The position numbers and the translations under genes are program-made. The notes under the pieces are model-generated. The model had not been told where the DNA came from and did no database searches. It saw only the letters and a program-made list of their open reading frames with translations. This document shows positions 8,412 to 17,664 of a stretch of DNA of 64,000 nucleotides, piece after piece. Positions within the stretch are counted from its first letter, which is position 1. Every line of letters starts with the position of its first letter. Where the stretch lies: positions 31,912 to 95,911 of the IMG/VR virus record IMGVR_UViG_3300050120_000309; one strand, 5' to 3'. This stretch comes from a virus.

Positions 8412-10019
8412 TTACAGAGACTGGCTGATGCCGGAGATGGCGGTCTGAACGCCGGCTTTGGAGAGGACCGCTGCGGCGGCGGCAGTTGGAGCGGGGACAG
8501 CAGGCGGGGTGACGGTGATGACACCGTTCGAGACGGTGTAGCTGGCACCGTTGCCAGACTGCGTTGTGGCGAGGATGGAGCCGACGGTGGATAGGAGGGT
8601 CGTCGAGCTGGATGCTGCGGTAGTCGTGCTTTGCTGCTGCTTGAGGAACGAATCAGCCAGGGAAGAGAGGGTTCCGAGGTTGTTGACCATCGTCAGCAGC
8701 TTCACCTGGTTGCAGGTGTCGGACTGCGTGCGGGTCATGAGCTTCTTGAAGGAGTTCAACGACGTGGAGATCTTGCTATTCGCCTTCGCCATACTCCAGT
8801 CGAGGATCGTGGACAATTCCTGCATGCCAGAAGAGAGTCCGAGAGATATTCCCGACGAACTTGACTGAGAGCAGCTCGGAGAGGGTGCCGGCGGAGCGGC
8901 GGGCGGGGGTGGGGTCGCCGAAGAGGTTCCACAGGCTGACGCGGCGCTGTTCGACGTGATCAAACCGGCCAGCGCGCCGCTTGTGACGCGCGCATCTTGG
9001 GTTGTCGTGCGCAAAACACCGATCAAGGAGCTTGCAGCACCGCTCTGGACCGAAGTGAGGCCGGCTCCGAGGCTGTTGGTCATCGATTTCAGAGGAGCGA
9101 TCGCCATTTGAGCGATTCGATCGAGAGAAAAGACCATCGAGGAGGCGTCGCTCATCAACTGGACGAAGACGAAGGAGGTCAGACCGTTGGAGATGTCCTG
9201 AAGACTCTCGCTGGCGTCCGTTGATTGGACCAAAGTGAAGAGACTCTTGACCTGAGCGAGTTCTGAAGTGGCCAGGTTGGCGAATGTGTTCACCATGCAG
9301 CCAATGTCCTGGCTGATCGACGAAATACCCGCCATCATCGAGAAGGCGGACGCATAAGTGAGCCCCATTGCTGCAACGTGGTCAGTGAGGGCGTCATTCA
9401 CGTCGTCTCCGACGTCGACAGTCGATGCTGGAATGACATTGGGTGACGATGCGGTAGCTGCTACCCCGGCCGCGGCCGGATAAGTAGTGAGTTGACTGGC
9501 GATTGCGGTGTAGACCGTTGCCTGGGTCTTGAGACTGCGCAGCATCAGGGGAAGCTGGGAGCTGAAGTCGCCCTGGCCGGCTAGGCCCGCCTCAACTGCC
9601 TTGTTGATCGTGACGACAGCCTGGTTCTGAAAGGGATTGGGCTGAATCGTAGCATCGGTGCCGGCGGCCTGTGTGAGTTGCTGCGCGCCGAACTCCACAT
9701 CGAGGAGATTGGAGTACATCAGCATCGAGACCGCCGGAGGAATGGCCCCGTAGATGGCACTGAGAGCGCGGCCGAGGTCAGGGTTCGATGCAGTGTTGAC
9801 GGTGATGCCGAGGCCCTTGGTCAAACTGAGAATCACGCCCTGCAGATAGACTGCCGTACCGGCCAGGTCGATCAGGTCGGCACTGAGCACTGTGGCGCGC
9901 GAGCTGTTCGTCGCCGTTCCACCGCCCGTCGTCGAAGTCGGAACGACAGAAGGGGTAGCTGACGGTGAAGGCACCGTGAGCGGGGGATTGCGAGCGAACT
10001 TCCATGGAGAGAAGGACAT
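8412..10019 (-). CDS. Ala/Ser/Thr-rich helical virion protein candidate
   Basis: A 535-residue protein rich in Ala, Ser, Thr and Leu. Long amphipathic helical stretches are broken by a proline linker near residue 367 (PPPPAAPPAPSPS). The N-terminal ~35 residues are Pro/Ser/Thr-rich and probably disordered. It lies directly between terminase-side genes and the portal (gap 14 bases to the portal), so a head-internal or connector role is plausible. No recognised family and no catalytic motif. Confidence 0.6.
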   Translation of the reverse strand: MSFSPWKFARNPPLTVPSPSATPSVVPTSTTGGGTATNSSRATVLSADLIDLAGTAVYLQGVILSLTKGLGITVNTASNPDLGRALSAIYGAIPPAVSMLMYSNLLDVEFGAQQLTQAAGTDATIQPNPFQNQAVVTINKAVEAGLAGQGDFSSQLPLMLRSLKTQATVYTAIASQLTTYPAAAGVAATASSPNVIPASTVDVGDDVNDALTDHVAAMGLTYASAFSMMAGISSISQDIGCMVNTFANLATSELAQVKSLFTLVQSTDASESLQDISNGLTSFVFVQLMSDASSMVFSLDRIAQMAIAPLKSMTNSLGAGLTSVQSGAASSLIGVLRTTTQDARVTSGALAGLITSNSAASACGTSSATPPPPAAPPAPSPSCSQSSSSGISLGLSSGMQELSTILDWSMAKANSKISTSLNSFKKLMTRTQSDTCNQVKLLTMVNNLGTLSSLADSFLKQQQSTTTAASSSTTLLSTVGSILATTQSGNGASYTVSNGVITVTPPAVPAPTAAAAAVLSKAGVQTAISGISQSL

Positions 10020-10022
10020 GAT

Positions 10023-10433
10023 TTACCCGGCTAGCGCCGAGACCTTGGCGCCGATGGCGGACGGGTTCTGGAGATCAGTTGGGGACAGGGCAAACACCTG
10101 ACCGAAGTTCTGGAGTGACTGGAACTGATTACCCACCTGGCCAAGAGCCGCATCGGGGTACATCATGGCAGCGACAGAAGCGTTGTTGGGGATCAGATAC
10201 TTGATCACGGCGTAAGCGGCAGCCAGAATCCAGTGGGTGGAGCTGTACGACGCCATCTGTGACTTGAAGTCGGACAGTCCGTGGAAGGTGGCGTTGTGAT
10301 AACTGAGGGAGCCAGCAAAGCCCAGCTGCTGCTGGAAGGGCCATTGCGTAAGCTTCGACATCACAGACACGGCAATCGGTCTCTCGAAGGAGCTGAGATA
10401 TCCGGCGGCGATGTTGCTTTGGACTTGGCTCAT
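10023..10433 (-). CDS. unknown head-module protein
   Basis: A 136-residue soluble protein of mixed composition. Its start codon overlaps the terminase stop codon (TAATG), and it is followed after 3 bases by the 535-residue gene, so it is translationally coupled inside the head operon. No recognised motif. Possible roles are head completion or connector assembly. Confidence 0.6.
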   Translation of the reverse strand: MSQVQSNIAAGYLSSFERPIAVSVMSKLTQWPFQQQLGFAGSLSYHNATFHGLSDFKSQMASYSSTHWILAAAYAVIKYLIPNNASVAAMMYPDAALGQVGNQFQSLQNFGQVFALSPTDLQNPSAIGAKVSALAG

Positions 10434-12553
10434 TAGCGGTTGAAGCGTATTCCAGACGCGATGCCATTGAAGGGGGAGACACCAAAGCGCGACATGCCGC
10501 TGTTGGAACCGCCGGAACGGAAGCCACCTGAAGAAGGCAGGCCACGGGAGGGAACTCGACTGCCTGTGGGAGCGGGACGACCTTGTCCGCCCACCATCAT
10601 GGCGCCGCGACCGTTGTGAAGAACACGTCCCTGTTGGGGCTGAGCGGCAGGGAGTCCACGTGCTGGAACTCCACTGCGCCGGGCCATGACTGATTTGGTC
10701 TGCTCCGTCGTATCGGCAGGAGCCGAGCTCGGAAAGGGAGAAGACGGTGCTGCGGGCTGGTATGCGCCTAGACCCCAGCCTGCCACGTGGGCAATCTGAG
10801 CCAAACGTCGTACTGCTTCCTTGGTCCGGAAGAGGCCAAATTCGATCTCGATACCGAGCATGGCGAGCATGAATGCATCGAGGTCGTGGTCACCTGTTTC
10901 GGCATCAGTCTCATAGCTGGCAGGCACTCCATGGGTCGACCAGCTCTTGACGCGGTAGCCCTGCATCTGTGCGATCAGGATCTTGTCATCATCAGCGGAA
11001 AGCTCGACGAGTTCATTCTCGAGAGCGATGACAGTGCCTTCGACCATGAACGGCTTGGTCCGGCGTTTGATATCTTCTTCATCGTCCTTGCGCTTGCGCT
11101 CACCGATCTCACGATTGGGGACGAGCTTGTTGAACTCCAAGGTGCCACCGAAGTCGATGACCTTGAGGTTCTTCATCTTGTACGTCTGCGCGTCGCCTTC
11201 TTTCCCAGCCAACTGGCCTTCGGTACGGAGCAGTTCATCTTGCGCGAAGCCAAAGCCGGCATCAATGTAGATGTGGTCGCACATCCACTTCTTATTGAGT
11301 CGCTTGATCTCGGCGATGGATAGGGCGACGGTAGACTTGGGGTCATCGACGACGCACCGGTCGACGGCCTTGCGCACGCGGGTATTGGTGTCATATTCAA
11401 CGACATATATCCTGGTTCCAGTACCCTTACCATTCCAGTCAATGCCCATGATGTAACGCTTGGTGTTATCCGGCCGCGCGTCGCGGTGGGCATAGAATCT
11501 CTGCGTTTTATCGAGGAAGAACGACTTGAACACGCCGGCCACTGGGTCACCGAACTCGGCAAGAAACTCATGGATGAAGCGATCCATGGTCTTGGCTTCG
11601 AGCATGTAGTTCTCGCGCTTCTCCTCAGACCACTCGGGGTGGTCAGTGATGGGGAAGAAGAACTCTTTGTACTCATCGAACTTCTGACACATCTGGTAGT
11701 ACATGCCACGCAGACCTGTCGGGGTTGACGATCCGTGGAAGGTCAGCTCTTTGAAGCGGCGCAACAGCGGCATCAGCGCGTCGTAGTCATCCTCGTTGAG
11801 ATAGTCCTGTTCATCCAGGCGGATGCGACGGGGGTTCTGACCTCGAGTGGCTCCGCCCTTCTTACCCGAACCTGAACCGGCGGTGAAGATCTTGATGATC
11901 GACCCGTTGTTGAAGCGAAGGAAGTAGTAGGGGGATTGTTTCTGCTGGGCAAGGACACCGGCCAGGCTGGGGGAATTCTCCAGCTGGCTCAGGATCTCCA
12001 TGTACCACATTTCAGCCTGGGTCTGCTGAGGGCAAACGATCATGGTCTCAAGCTTCTTGCGGGTGAGTGCCAGGTGCAGTTCTTCTCCGATACCGGTAGA
12101 GGACTTACCCATACCACGAGCCCATCGGTCGACCTTGCGCGGAGCGGTGCAGCTCAGCGCTTCCTTCTGATACCACCGGAGGGGCATGGGAATGAAGTCG
12201 CCGTCTGCGTTCTTGACGACGATGTTCTTGCCAACCCAATGGGCAGGGTCGTAGATATCCCGGATCTCATCGATCGTCATGTCCTCGCCGAGTTCAGCCA
12301 TCTGGGCCTGCTTCTCGAGGAACATCTGCTCATCGTTGATTCCACGGCACTTGATGTTGAAAGTGCGACCAGGAAACTTTGACTTGTAGTCGATGTGGCA
12401 CTTGCGGCAGATGTCGTTCTGCATCTGGCGCACGATGCCCTTATCGGTGCCGTCGGCGTTCCGATCGCGTGCAATGGTCTTACTCAGAAACTGTTGCTCT
12501 TCGGCAGGCATGCTCGTAAGCAGCTGCTTGAGAGTCACAAAGTTGTCAGGCAT
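10433..12553 (-). CDS. terminase large subunit
   Basis: A 706-residue ATPase/nuclease that pumps DNA into the prohead and cuts it. The Walker A motif is ARGMGKSS (Lys about 150), Walker B is RIRLDEQD (Asp-Glu about 247-248), and the coupling motif is GSSTPTG. The RNase H-type nuclease begins with IMGIDWNGKG (Asp about 372). A zinc-like CRKCHID lies near the N-terminus and a Gly/Ser/Pro/Arg-rich tail ends the protein. The start at 12553 (MPDNFVTLK) avoids a 47-base overlap with the preceding gene, although its ribosome site is weak; an upstream in-frame start at 12622 exists. Confidence 0.95.
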   Translation of the reverse strand: MPDNFVTLKQLLTSMPAEEQQFLSKTIARDRNADGTDKGIVRQMQNDICRKCHIDYKSKFPGRTFNIKCRGINDEQMFLEKQAQMAELGEDMTIDEIRDIYDPAHWVGKNIVVKNADGDFIPMPLRWYQKEALSCTAPRKVDRWARGMGKSSTGIGEELHLALTRKKLETMIVCPQQTQAEMWYMEILSQLENSPSLAGVLAQQKQSPYYFLRFNNGSIIKIFTAGSGSGKKGGATRGQNPRRIRLDEQDYLNEDDYDALMPLLRRFKELTFHGSSTPTGLRGMYYQMCQKFDEYKEFFFPITDHPEWSEEKRENYMLEAKTMDRFIHEFLAEFGDPVAGVFKSFFLDKTQRFYAHRDARPDNTKRYIMGIDWNGKGTGTRIYVVEYDTNTRVRKAVDRCVVDDPKSTVALSIAEIKRLNKKWMCDHIYIDAGFGFAQDELLRTEGQLAGKEGDAQTYKMKNLKVIDFGGTLEFNKLVPNREIGERKRKDDEEDIKRRTKPFMVEGTVIALENELVELSADDDKILIAQMQGYRVKSWSTHGVPASYETDAETGDHDLDAFMLAMLGIEIEFGLFRTKEAVRRLAQIAHVAGWGLGAYQPAAPSSPFPSSAPADTTEQTKSVMARRSGVPARGLPAAQPQQGRVLHNGRGAMMVGGQGRPAPTGSRVPSRGLPSSGGFRSGGSNSGMSRFGVSPFNGIASGIRFNR

Positions 12554-12575
12554 AGAGGAGGTGTTCCAGACGTGC

Positions 12576-12977
12576 TTAGTTGAGGCGGAGGATCTTGACG
12601 GTGATGGCGCCAGGGCCAACAATGGCCGAAACAGTCACCTTGATGGCGCGGCCCTTGAGGGAGATCCCGGTTGGCCATTCACCAACTTCAAGGCCACTGG
12701 CATTGAAGATCGTGACGCCGGTGAAGGTCTTGACCGATACGAAGGTTCCGGTACCGTCATCATTGAGGACCTCAATGGTGCAGGACGTGGTTCCATCCGT
12801 GAAGGAGGGAACTACCTCGATCGAATTGGCCTGGGGATTAATGGCAGCCGACGTTGTACCTGCAGTGATTGCTGTTAGCAACGTGGCAGGAGTTGAGTAG
12901 GACGGTGTGAGATCGCCGACGTTCCAGCGAGGGGGAAGGCCCATTGAAGGGTGCGGACTGAGAGGACTACGACCCAT
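12576..12977 (-). CDS. beta-rich small virion protein candidate
   Basis: A 133-residue protein, Thr/Val/Ile-rich with a beta-sandwich-like pattern (SIEVVPSFTDGTTSCTIEV). It is placed between the Gly-rich genes and terminase. Its composition resembles decoration or head-tail joining proteins, but no family is recognised. Confidence 0.55.
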   Translation of the reverse strand: MGRSPLSPHPSMGLPPRWNVGDLTPSYSTPATLLTAITAGTTSAAINPQANSIEVVPSFTDGTTSCTIEVLNDDGTGTFVSVKTFTGVTIFNASGLEVGEWPTGISLKGRAIKVTVSAIVGPGAITVKILRLN

Positions 12978-12989
12978 GAGGATCTCCTG

Positions 12990-13490
12990 TTATCTGTGAA
13001 GGAAGAGGGCTTCTTGGCCGAGCCACCTGCGAGAAGTGGTCGATGTGCCTGTGAGCTCGATGGCGGCGCGCTGTCTGCGCTGTTGGGAAGTCTTGGTGTC
13101 GATGTAGTCGCCACCGAACCGTAGCTTCTGAGCAAAGCGCCCTTCAGCGGTGAGTTCGGAGAAGCCACGAATCAAGGTGTGCGTGAACTGGTTGGTCGCA
13201 TATCCAACGAGCAAAGTGCCGGCGAGGGCGGCGGCTACGGGAGGCAGGCCGAAAGTCGCGGTGAGCCCGGCGGCTGCAATTCCACCAAGAACCGGTTGAA
13301 CTGCCAGTGAAACGGACTGAGCTGCCAGTGTGGGGATCAGTTCCCCGCGTTTGGCAGAGGCCACTTCCATAGCAAGGATAGGAAGACCCCAGTACGCGCC
13401 TTCTGAAGCAAACTTGTGTCCCTTCCAATAGGAGTTCTTGATCTCCCTGGAGAAGGTGATGGGTTCATCTCTGGGTGTTAGCCATGCCAT
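12990..13490 (-). CDS. Ala/Gly-rich membrane-active protein candidate
   Basis: A 166-residue protein. The central segment (residues about 60-110) is hydrophobic and Gly/Ala-rich, with glycine-zipper spacing (GGIAAAGLTATFGLPPVAAALAG). The ends are charged and polar. It is the first of four adjacent Gly/Ala-rich proteins upstream of terminase. Such proteins may be internal virion or DNA-ejection proteins that insert into host membranes; this is inference. Confidence 0.55.
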   Translation of the reverse strand: MAWLTPRDEPITFSREIKNSYWKGHKFASEGAYWGLPILAMEVASAKRGELIPTLAAQSVSLAVQPVLGGIAAAGLTATFGLPPVAAALAGTLLVGYATNQFTHTLIRGFSELTAEGRFAQKLRFGGDYIDTKTSQQRRQRAAIELTGTSTTSRRWLGQEALFLHR

Positions 13491-13493
13491 TTA

Positions 13494-14300
13494 CTACCTC
13501 GCTTTGTGAAGACCGAACACGAGGTCACCGCCGGCGCCGATGCGCCCCATGCGGTCTCTCACTCCTGAATCGGAGAATCCGTTGTCTTCGGGAGCAGCTC
13601 GGTCAACTCGTTCGGGATCGCCGTTGCCGTGAAGCACTTTGATGGCCCCACCGATGACGGCCGAAGCGGCGACGATGGCGCCGAGACGGGTACCGCCTCC
13701 CCATTTGCCCCATACCTCACTGGCTTTGAAGGCGCGGCCGGCTGCAATACCGACTCCAGTGCCGACGGCGGCGGCTACGACGGTGCCGGCAGTGCTTCCA
13801 TCAGTGGTTCTGTGGCCGACGTAGCCTCCGACGAGAGCACCAAGACCGCCAGAGATCGATGGCCGCTGCAGCGCGGTCTTCCATCCGCCAGGAGACCGGA
13901 TCTCATCAAAGAGACCTTTGCCGTAATCGCGGATCGCGGAAGAGGTGTCTGCTGCGTATTTCGGAGCAGCTTTGGAGAAGTCTTTGCTGAACTGGGCAGC
14001 GCCGTATCCAACTTCTTCGTTGTAGGCTCCTCGGTATCCGTCGGCTCGAGCGCGTTGGCGCGCCATGACAGACCCTACCGCGGCAGCGCCACCCGCAGTG
14101 AGAAGGCCTGCTGTCCCATATTGAAGAGCTGAAGTGGCTCCGGCATCAGCTCGAGTACCGGCACTTCCTTCGGTGGTTGCATACGTCTCAGCTCCGGCGA
14201 ACAGACCAGCGCCGGCAGCGAATACGGCTGCTCCCCCAGTGAGGGGATTTGCCCACAATCGTGAGGTAAAGTTCCCCGCTACTGAGTCAATGAAGGCCAT
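13494..14300 (-). CDS. glycine-zipper-rich protein
   Basis: A 268-residue protein with several Gly/Ala runs at zipper spacing, for example GGAAVFAAGAGLFAG and GGLGALVGGYVG, alternating with polar helices. It is separated from the next gene by 3 bases. A membrane-penetrating or pore-forming virion protein is plausible by composition. No enzyme motif. Confidence 0.55.
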   Translation of the reverse strand: MAFIDSVAGNFTSRLWANPLTGGAAVFAAGAGLFAGAETYATTEGSAGTRADAGATSALQYGTAGLLTAGGAAAVGSVMARQRARADGYRGAYNEEVGYGAAQFSKDFSKAAPKYAADTSSAIRDYGKGLFDEIRSPGGWKTALQRPSISGGLGALVGGYVGHRTTDGSTAGTVVAAAVGTGVGIAAGRAFKASEVWGKWGGGTRLGAIVAASAVIGGAIKVLHGNGDPERVDRAAPEDNGFSDSGVRDRMGRIGAGGDLVFGLHKAR

Positions 14301-14306
14301 AGAGTA

Positions 14307-14636
14307 TTAGCGAAGCATTCGGACGGCACCACTACTGAGTGCTTTCTGCGCGCCCCAACGTCGGTACCCTCTCATCCCTGCCATTCCCGCGGCGCCCATA
14401 GCAGCTCCACCGATGGCACCTCGCAGATGATTGTCACGATCGGAGACACCTCCAACGACAGCTCCGCCTCCAGCTACGAGGGCTGTGGCGTTGACGAGTC
14501 CCCGGTTGGTTTTGTAGTCATTGGCGACGCCCCGGGCGACGGCCTTTGCTCGCTGCGCGCCTGGTGAGTTGTAGAACTTGCCGGCACGGCTGGCAGTGGA
14601 ACGAAACCCGTTGATGGCGCTGCTGAAGATGCTCAT
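14307..14636 (-). CDS. glycine-zipper small protein A
   Basis: A 109-residue protein starting MSIFSSAINGF, then a helical region and a Gly/Ala zipper (GGGAVVGGVSD, GAIGGAAMGAAGMAG), with a basic C-terminus. The N-terminus matches that of the next gene (MSIFGRAVNGF), so the two are likely paralogues. Confidence 0.55.
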   Translation of the reverse strand: MSIFSSAINGFRSTASRAGKFYNSPGAQRAKAVARGVANDYKTNRGLVNATALVAGGGAVVGGVSDRDNHLRGAIGGAAMGAAGMAGMRGYRRWGAQKALSSGAVRMLR

Positions 14637-14645
14637 GAAAGTCCT

Positions 14646-14882
14646 TTAGTAAGAAGCCTGTTGTGCTTGAGACCGGAGCTTGGCTGAGGATTTGCCGTAG
14701 AGACCTCGCGCTACGAGGCCGCCAGGTACGCCGCCTATGAGTCCCCACTTCTTATGCCCCTGGGGAGCAGATAGATAGCCTGCACCCAGACCAATCCCTA
14801 GACCCGCTCCTTGAGTGACGGCGAACTGCTGGCCTCGAGATAGACCTTTGAAGCCGTTGACAGCTCGACCGAAGATGCTCAT
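14646..14882 (-). CDS. glycine-zipper small protein B
   Basis: A 78-residue protein starting MSIFGRAVNGF with a Gly-rich hydrophobic core (GAGLGIGLGAGYLS). It is probably paralogous to the 109-residue neighbour. It is the first gene downstream of a promoter-like TTCCTATACTAG element 38 bases before its start, so it may begin the head transcript. Confidence 0.55.
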   Translation of the reverse strand: MSIFGRAVNGFKGLSRGQQFAVTQGAGLGIGLGAGYLSAPQGHKKWGLIGGVPGGLVARGLYGKSSAKLRSQAQQASY

Positions 14883-14920
14883 GGGAATCCTTTCGCGTCC
14901 GGAGACACGTTTGAGCCTGG

Positions 14921-14931
14921 CTAGTATAGGA
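14921..14931 (-). promoter_or_regulatory. TTCCTATACTAG element, copy 2
   Basis: Minus-strand TTCCTATACTAGCCAGG located between a GIY-YIG gene and the Gly-rich gene series. TATACT may act as a -10 box for the head operon; no convincing -35 is seen. Confidence 0.5.
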
Positions 14932-14973
14932 AGATGGTCGCTAGTCTCTGACTTGATTGACCCGACAGGGGAG

Positions 14974-15570
14974 CTAGGCTACTTGAGCAAGCGCTCTAGC
15001 ACGCTTGCGATCTCGATACCTACGAGCTTCCAAAGCCATGGGAGATGGATTTGGGTTCTTTGCTCTTGCTGTGGCAGATACTCTTGCTCGAACATCTGAC
15101 GACAGTACTTTACCCAGGTGGGCATTACTGATTCGCCTCTTTGTGATCTCCGAATGTGGGCCACGTACCTTGATGCTCGCGGCTCTGAGCTTTGCCCGTG
15201 CTTCATCGGGATAGGGATTATCTGCCCAGTGGCCAGTCTTTCCAAATCGGTGGTTATCCGATCCAGACCCAGTACCACCGCCTCCGGGAGTCATGTTGTA
15301 TCCCTTCAGCGGATTCATTGAGTCATATTGCTCAATCAATCGGATCTCATGAGAGTCCAATTGGTCTTCAGGAATCTCGATAAGGACCTCTATTATGAAG
15401 TTCTCAGCACCATACTTGACGATTGCCCGATGCAAAGCCTGAGAGGATCTACCGCGTAGGGCTGTTGACCGATGAAGGTTCCATCGGCGCTCAAGCTTCT
15501 TGATCGTTTGACCAACATAAAGTTTTCCGTTGGTCGTATTCGTGATGAGGTAGATCACACCAGTTCTCAT
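14974..15570 (-). CDS. GIY-YIG homing endonuclease
   Basis: A 198-residue protein. The N-terminal GIY-YIG nuclease domain shows GVIYLITN and KLYVGQT followed by RRWNLH and an Asn/Glu region. The C-terminal half contains NUMOD3-like DNA-binding repeats (ARAKLRAASIK, TKRRISNAHLGK) and a basic tail. It cuts a recipient genome to spread its own gene. It is placed between a Gly-rich structural gene and the JAMM gene (3-base gap), and appears to be a free-standing mobile gene. Confidence 0.9.
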   Translation of the reverse strand: MRTGVIYLITNTTNGKLYVGQTIKKLERRWNLHRSTALRGRSSQALHRAIVKYGAENFIIEVLIEIPEDQLDSHEIRLIEQYDSMNPLKGYNMTPGGGGTGSGSDNHRFGKTGHWADNPYPDEARAKLRAASIKVRGPHSEITKRRISNAHLGKVLSSDVRARVSATARAKNPNPSPMALEARRYRDRKRARALAQVA

Positions 15571-15573
15571 GGC

Positions 15574-16014
15574 CTAATCCTTGACTTGATTTATTAGACA
15601 CGGAAGCATCGGGATCCAGAAGTCCAGCTTGGTGCTGAGCTTGCCCTTATCGTCCGACACCTCGCAGATGCCAATCAGGGAGTCTCCCTCTTCAACTCCA
15701 GAGGTGACGTCATGCCTGCTGGGCGAGCTATCAGAGACGGTATGCGTGTGAATGGATCCAAGGGAGAGCCCCTCGGATCTGGCCTGGTTCTTGAGGGCCT
15801 GGTACTGCAGATCGTCATACTCGACGACGTAGGGACTGGTCTTGGTCATACGGATCTTGTGGAAGCTGACGACGTGGTACTCGCCCACACCCCGCCGAAC
15901 AAAGATCACTTCCATGTACTCGTGGCCAGGTTTCTTCCGGTAATGGTAAAGGACCCGGCGACGGAACGAGGCCAGGTCCTTATTGCGAATGTGAACATCG
16001 AATGCGAGCGCCAT
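15574..16014 (-). CDS. JAMM/MPN-type metalloprotease candidate
   Basis: A 146-residue protein. It has a complete JAMM zinc motif: H89-T-H91, seven residues, S99, two residues, D102 (within GSIHTHTVSDSSPSRHD), and an upstream Glu (E32 or E35) as the catalytic acid candidate. JAMM enzymes cleave isopeptide or peptide bonds, and phage members occur in tail-tip processing. Here it sits between a homing endonuclease and a metallophosphoesterase, not among tail genes. Substrate unknown. The motif match is seen directly; activity is inferred. Confidence 0.65.
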   Translation of the reverse strand: MALAFDVHIRNKDLASFRRRVLYHYRKKPGHEYMEVIFVRRGVGEYHVVSFHKIRMTKTSPYVVEYDDLQYQALKNQARSEGLSLGSIHTHTVSDSSPSRHDVTSGVEEGDSLIGICEVSDDKGKLSTKLDFWIPMLPCLINQVKD

Positions 16015-16021
16015 GGAACCC

Positions 16022-17572
16022 CTATGCAGCGTGAGGAAGTTTGAAGCCGTAGTTCAATGACCTCGAGGGGCTCTTTTCAATGACGGATGAGATGAATAGC
16101 GCGTTGATGCCTTCGGTGAAACTCACCTTGTGCGCATGCAGCGCCCGGCGGGAGAGCACGTATCCCTTCTTCGCATGCCAGCGGTCGGCAGGAGAGAGGG
16201 AGGGAATCTGGTGGTGGATGATGCCGTCGATTTCACGCGAAACCTCGTGGTGCAGGTGACCTGTGAAGAAGTACTGGAAGTCTGAGGCACCCCAACCGTT
16301 GCGGGCTTCGCCGGCCATGAGGCCCGGCAGCATGGTGACCTTCTCGTCGTTTCCATGCGCGAATCCCATCAGGGTATTCCCGTAGAGAGCGTACTGGCGG
16401 GGGTCGGTGGTGACGCGGACTTCGACGTCACTGTCATTTCGGTACCAGGCCTTGAGGAAGTGGAGCAGGCTCAGGGAGTTCTGATAGTCGTGGTTGCCAG
16501 GGCAGGCGATGAGGCAGACCGGACCAATCTGACGAAGCAAGTCAATGTGCTTGACGGCCAGCATGTTGCCCTCAAAGATCATGTTCTCCGGCAGACCATC
16601 GAGGTCCTGGGGAGTGAGAGCAGTGGTTGAGGCGGCAAGGTTGTCGACATGAAACCAGTCGCTACCCACCGGCACGAAGATGACTTCGGGGCGGCCATGG
16701 CGCGCAACCTGCTCAAGCAAGCGAGAGGTGTGGTCGATCAGCAGCTGCTCGGTCTGAACCTTGGAGTAGGTCTGTCCGCCGGCGTCGGTCCAGCCCACCT
16801 TGCCGAAGTGAAGATCAGTGGGGGAGACGATGAGGGCGAAGCGCTCGGCAGCCTGGATCTTGGGCATGGAGAGCATGGGAGGGCGGTAGGAGGGGGCGAA
16901 GCGCTCGATGTGCTCCATGAATGGGGCCACGACGTTGTGCTGCAGGTCGCGGTACTTGTCCGCGTCCGATTGAGTCTCTTTCCACTTCTCTATCTCGTAG
17001 CCCTGGGAGAGTGCCTGACGGCGCATCTGAAGTGCGGTCTCGATCAGCTCTTCGACGGGGCGCGTCATCAGCTCTTCAGCAGAGAACGGCTCCTTGTCGT
17101 GTGTCCATCCGTGGATGGTCTTGTACTCGGCGAACCAGGGGCGAGGGAAGGTGAAGGTGCGGCACATCTCGTTGACGGAGGCAGGCGCGCCGTCCCAGTT
17201 TGAGTAGGCCTTGGCCATGTCACGGTGAGTCGTACCGGACACCACAACCGGCTCCGGCGCATTGCGCAGGAAGGTCACATAGGTGTCGGTCTTCTCGTTG
17301 TAGACGTAGCGGGAAACCTTGGTATCTCCAACAGCTTGGCTGAGCAGGTGGATCTTGCTTTGCTTCTCTGAGACTTCCTTCACAGGCTCAGGCTTGGCGG
17401 AGCTCTTCTTGGCGGCCGGTGTGGCCAACTTCATACGGCGCTCGATTGTGTCTCGGCTTACACCGTACTTCTCAGCAATCTGTGTGACCGTGAGGTTGTT
17501 TGGCGCCGCCAGTTCCGTCTCGATCATCTCGAGTGTGACTTTCGCGCGGGGCCGTCCCTTTTTCATCGTCAT
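16022..17572 (-). CDS. calcineurin-like metallophosphoesterase with N-terminal HTH
   Basis: A 516-residue protein. Residues about 5-50 (KGRPRAKVTLEMI...QIAEKYGVSRDTIERR) form a helix-turn-helix. From about residue 250 the dimetal phosphoesterase motifs appear in order: SPTDLHFGK (D-x-H), VGSDWFH, CPGNHDYQ, GFAHGND and TGHLHHE. Family members hydrolyse phosphodiesters in DNA, RNA or small molecules. GGAG lies 9 bases before the first ATG. A DNA- or RNA-processing role near packaging is a guess. The HTH closely resembles that of the GIY-YIG protein at 18432. Confidence 0.8.
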   Translation of the reverse strand: MTMKKGRPRAKVTLEMIETELAAPNNLTVTQIAEKYGVSRDTIERRMKLATPAAKKSSAKPEPVKEVSEKQSKIHLLSQAVGDTKVSRYVYNEKTDTYVTFLRNAPEPVVVSGTTHRDMAKAYSNWDGAPASVNEMCRTFTFPRPWFAEYKTIHGWTHDKEPFSAEELMTRPVEELIETALQMRRQALSQGYEIEKWKETQSDADKYRDLQHNVVAPFMEHIERFAPSYRPPMLSMPKIQAAERFALIVSPTDLHFGKVGWTDAGGQTYSKVQTEQLLIDHTSRLLEQVARHGRPEVIFVPVGSDWFHVDNLAASTTALTPQDLDGLPENMIFEGNMLAVKHIDLLRQIGPVCLIACPGNHDYQNSLSLLHFLKAWYRNDSDVEVRVTTDPRQYALYGNTLMGFAHGNDEKVTMLPGLMAGEARNGWGASDFQYFFTGHLHHEVSREIDGIIHHQIPSLSPADRWHAKKGYVLSRRALHAHKVSFTEGINALFISSVIEKSPSRSLNYGFKLPHAA

Positions 17573-17664
17573 CCAAGGTCTCCAAAAGGTGATCCTGACG
17601 GCCGTTGCTGACCGTCAGGCTGTGCAGCCAGGCTTTCGCCTGAGTGCCGTGTGGGGATTCGGTG

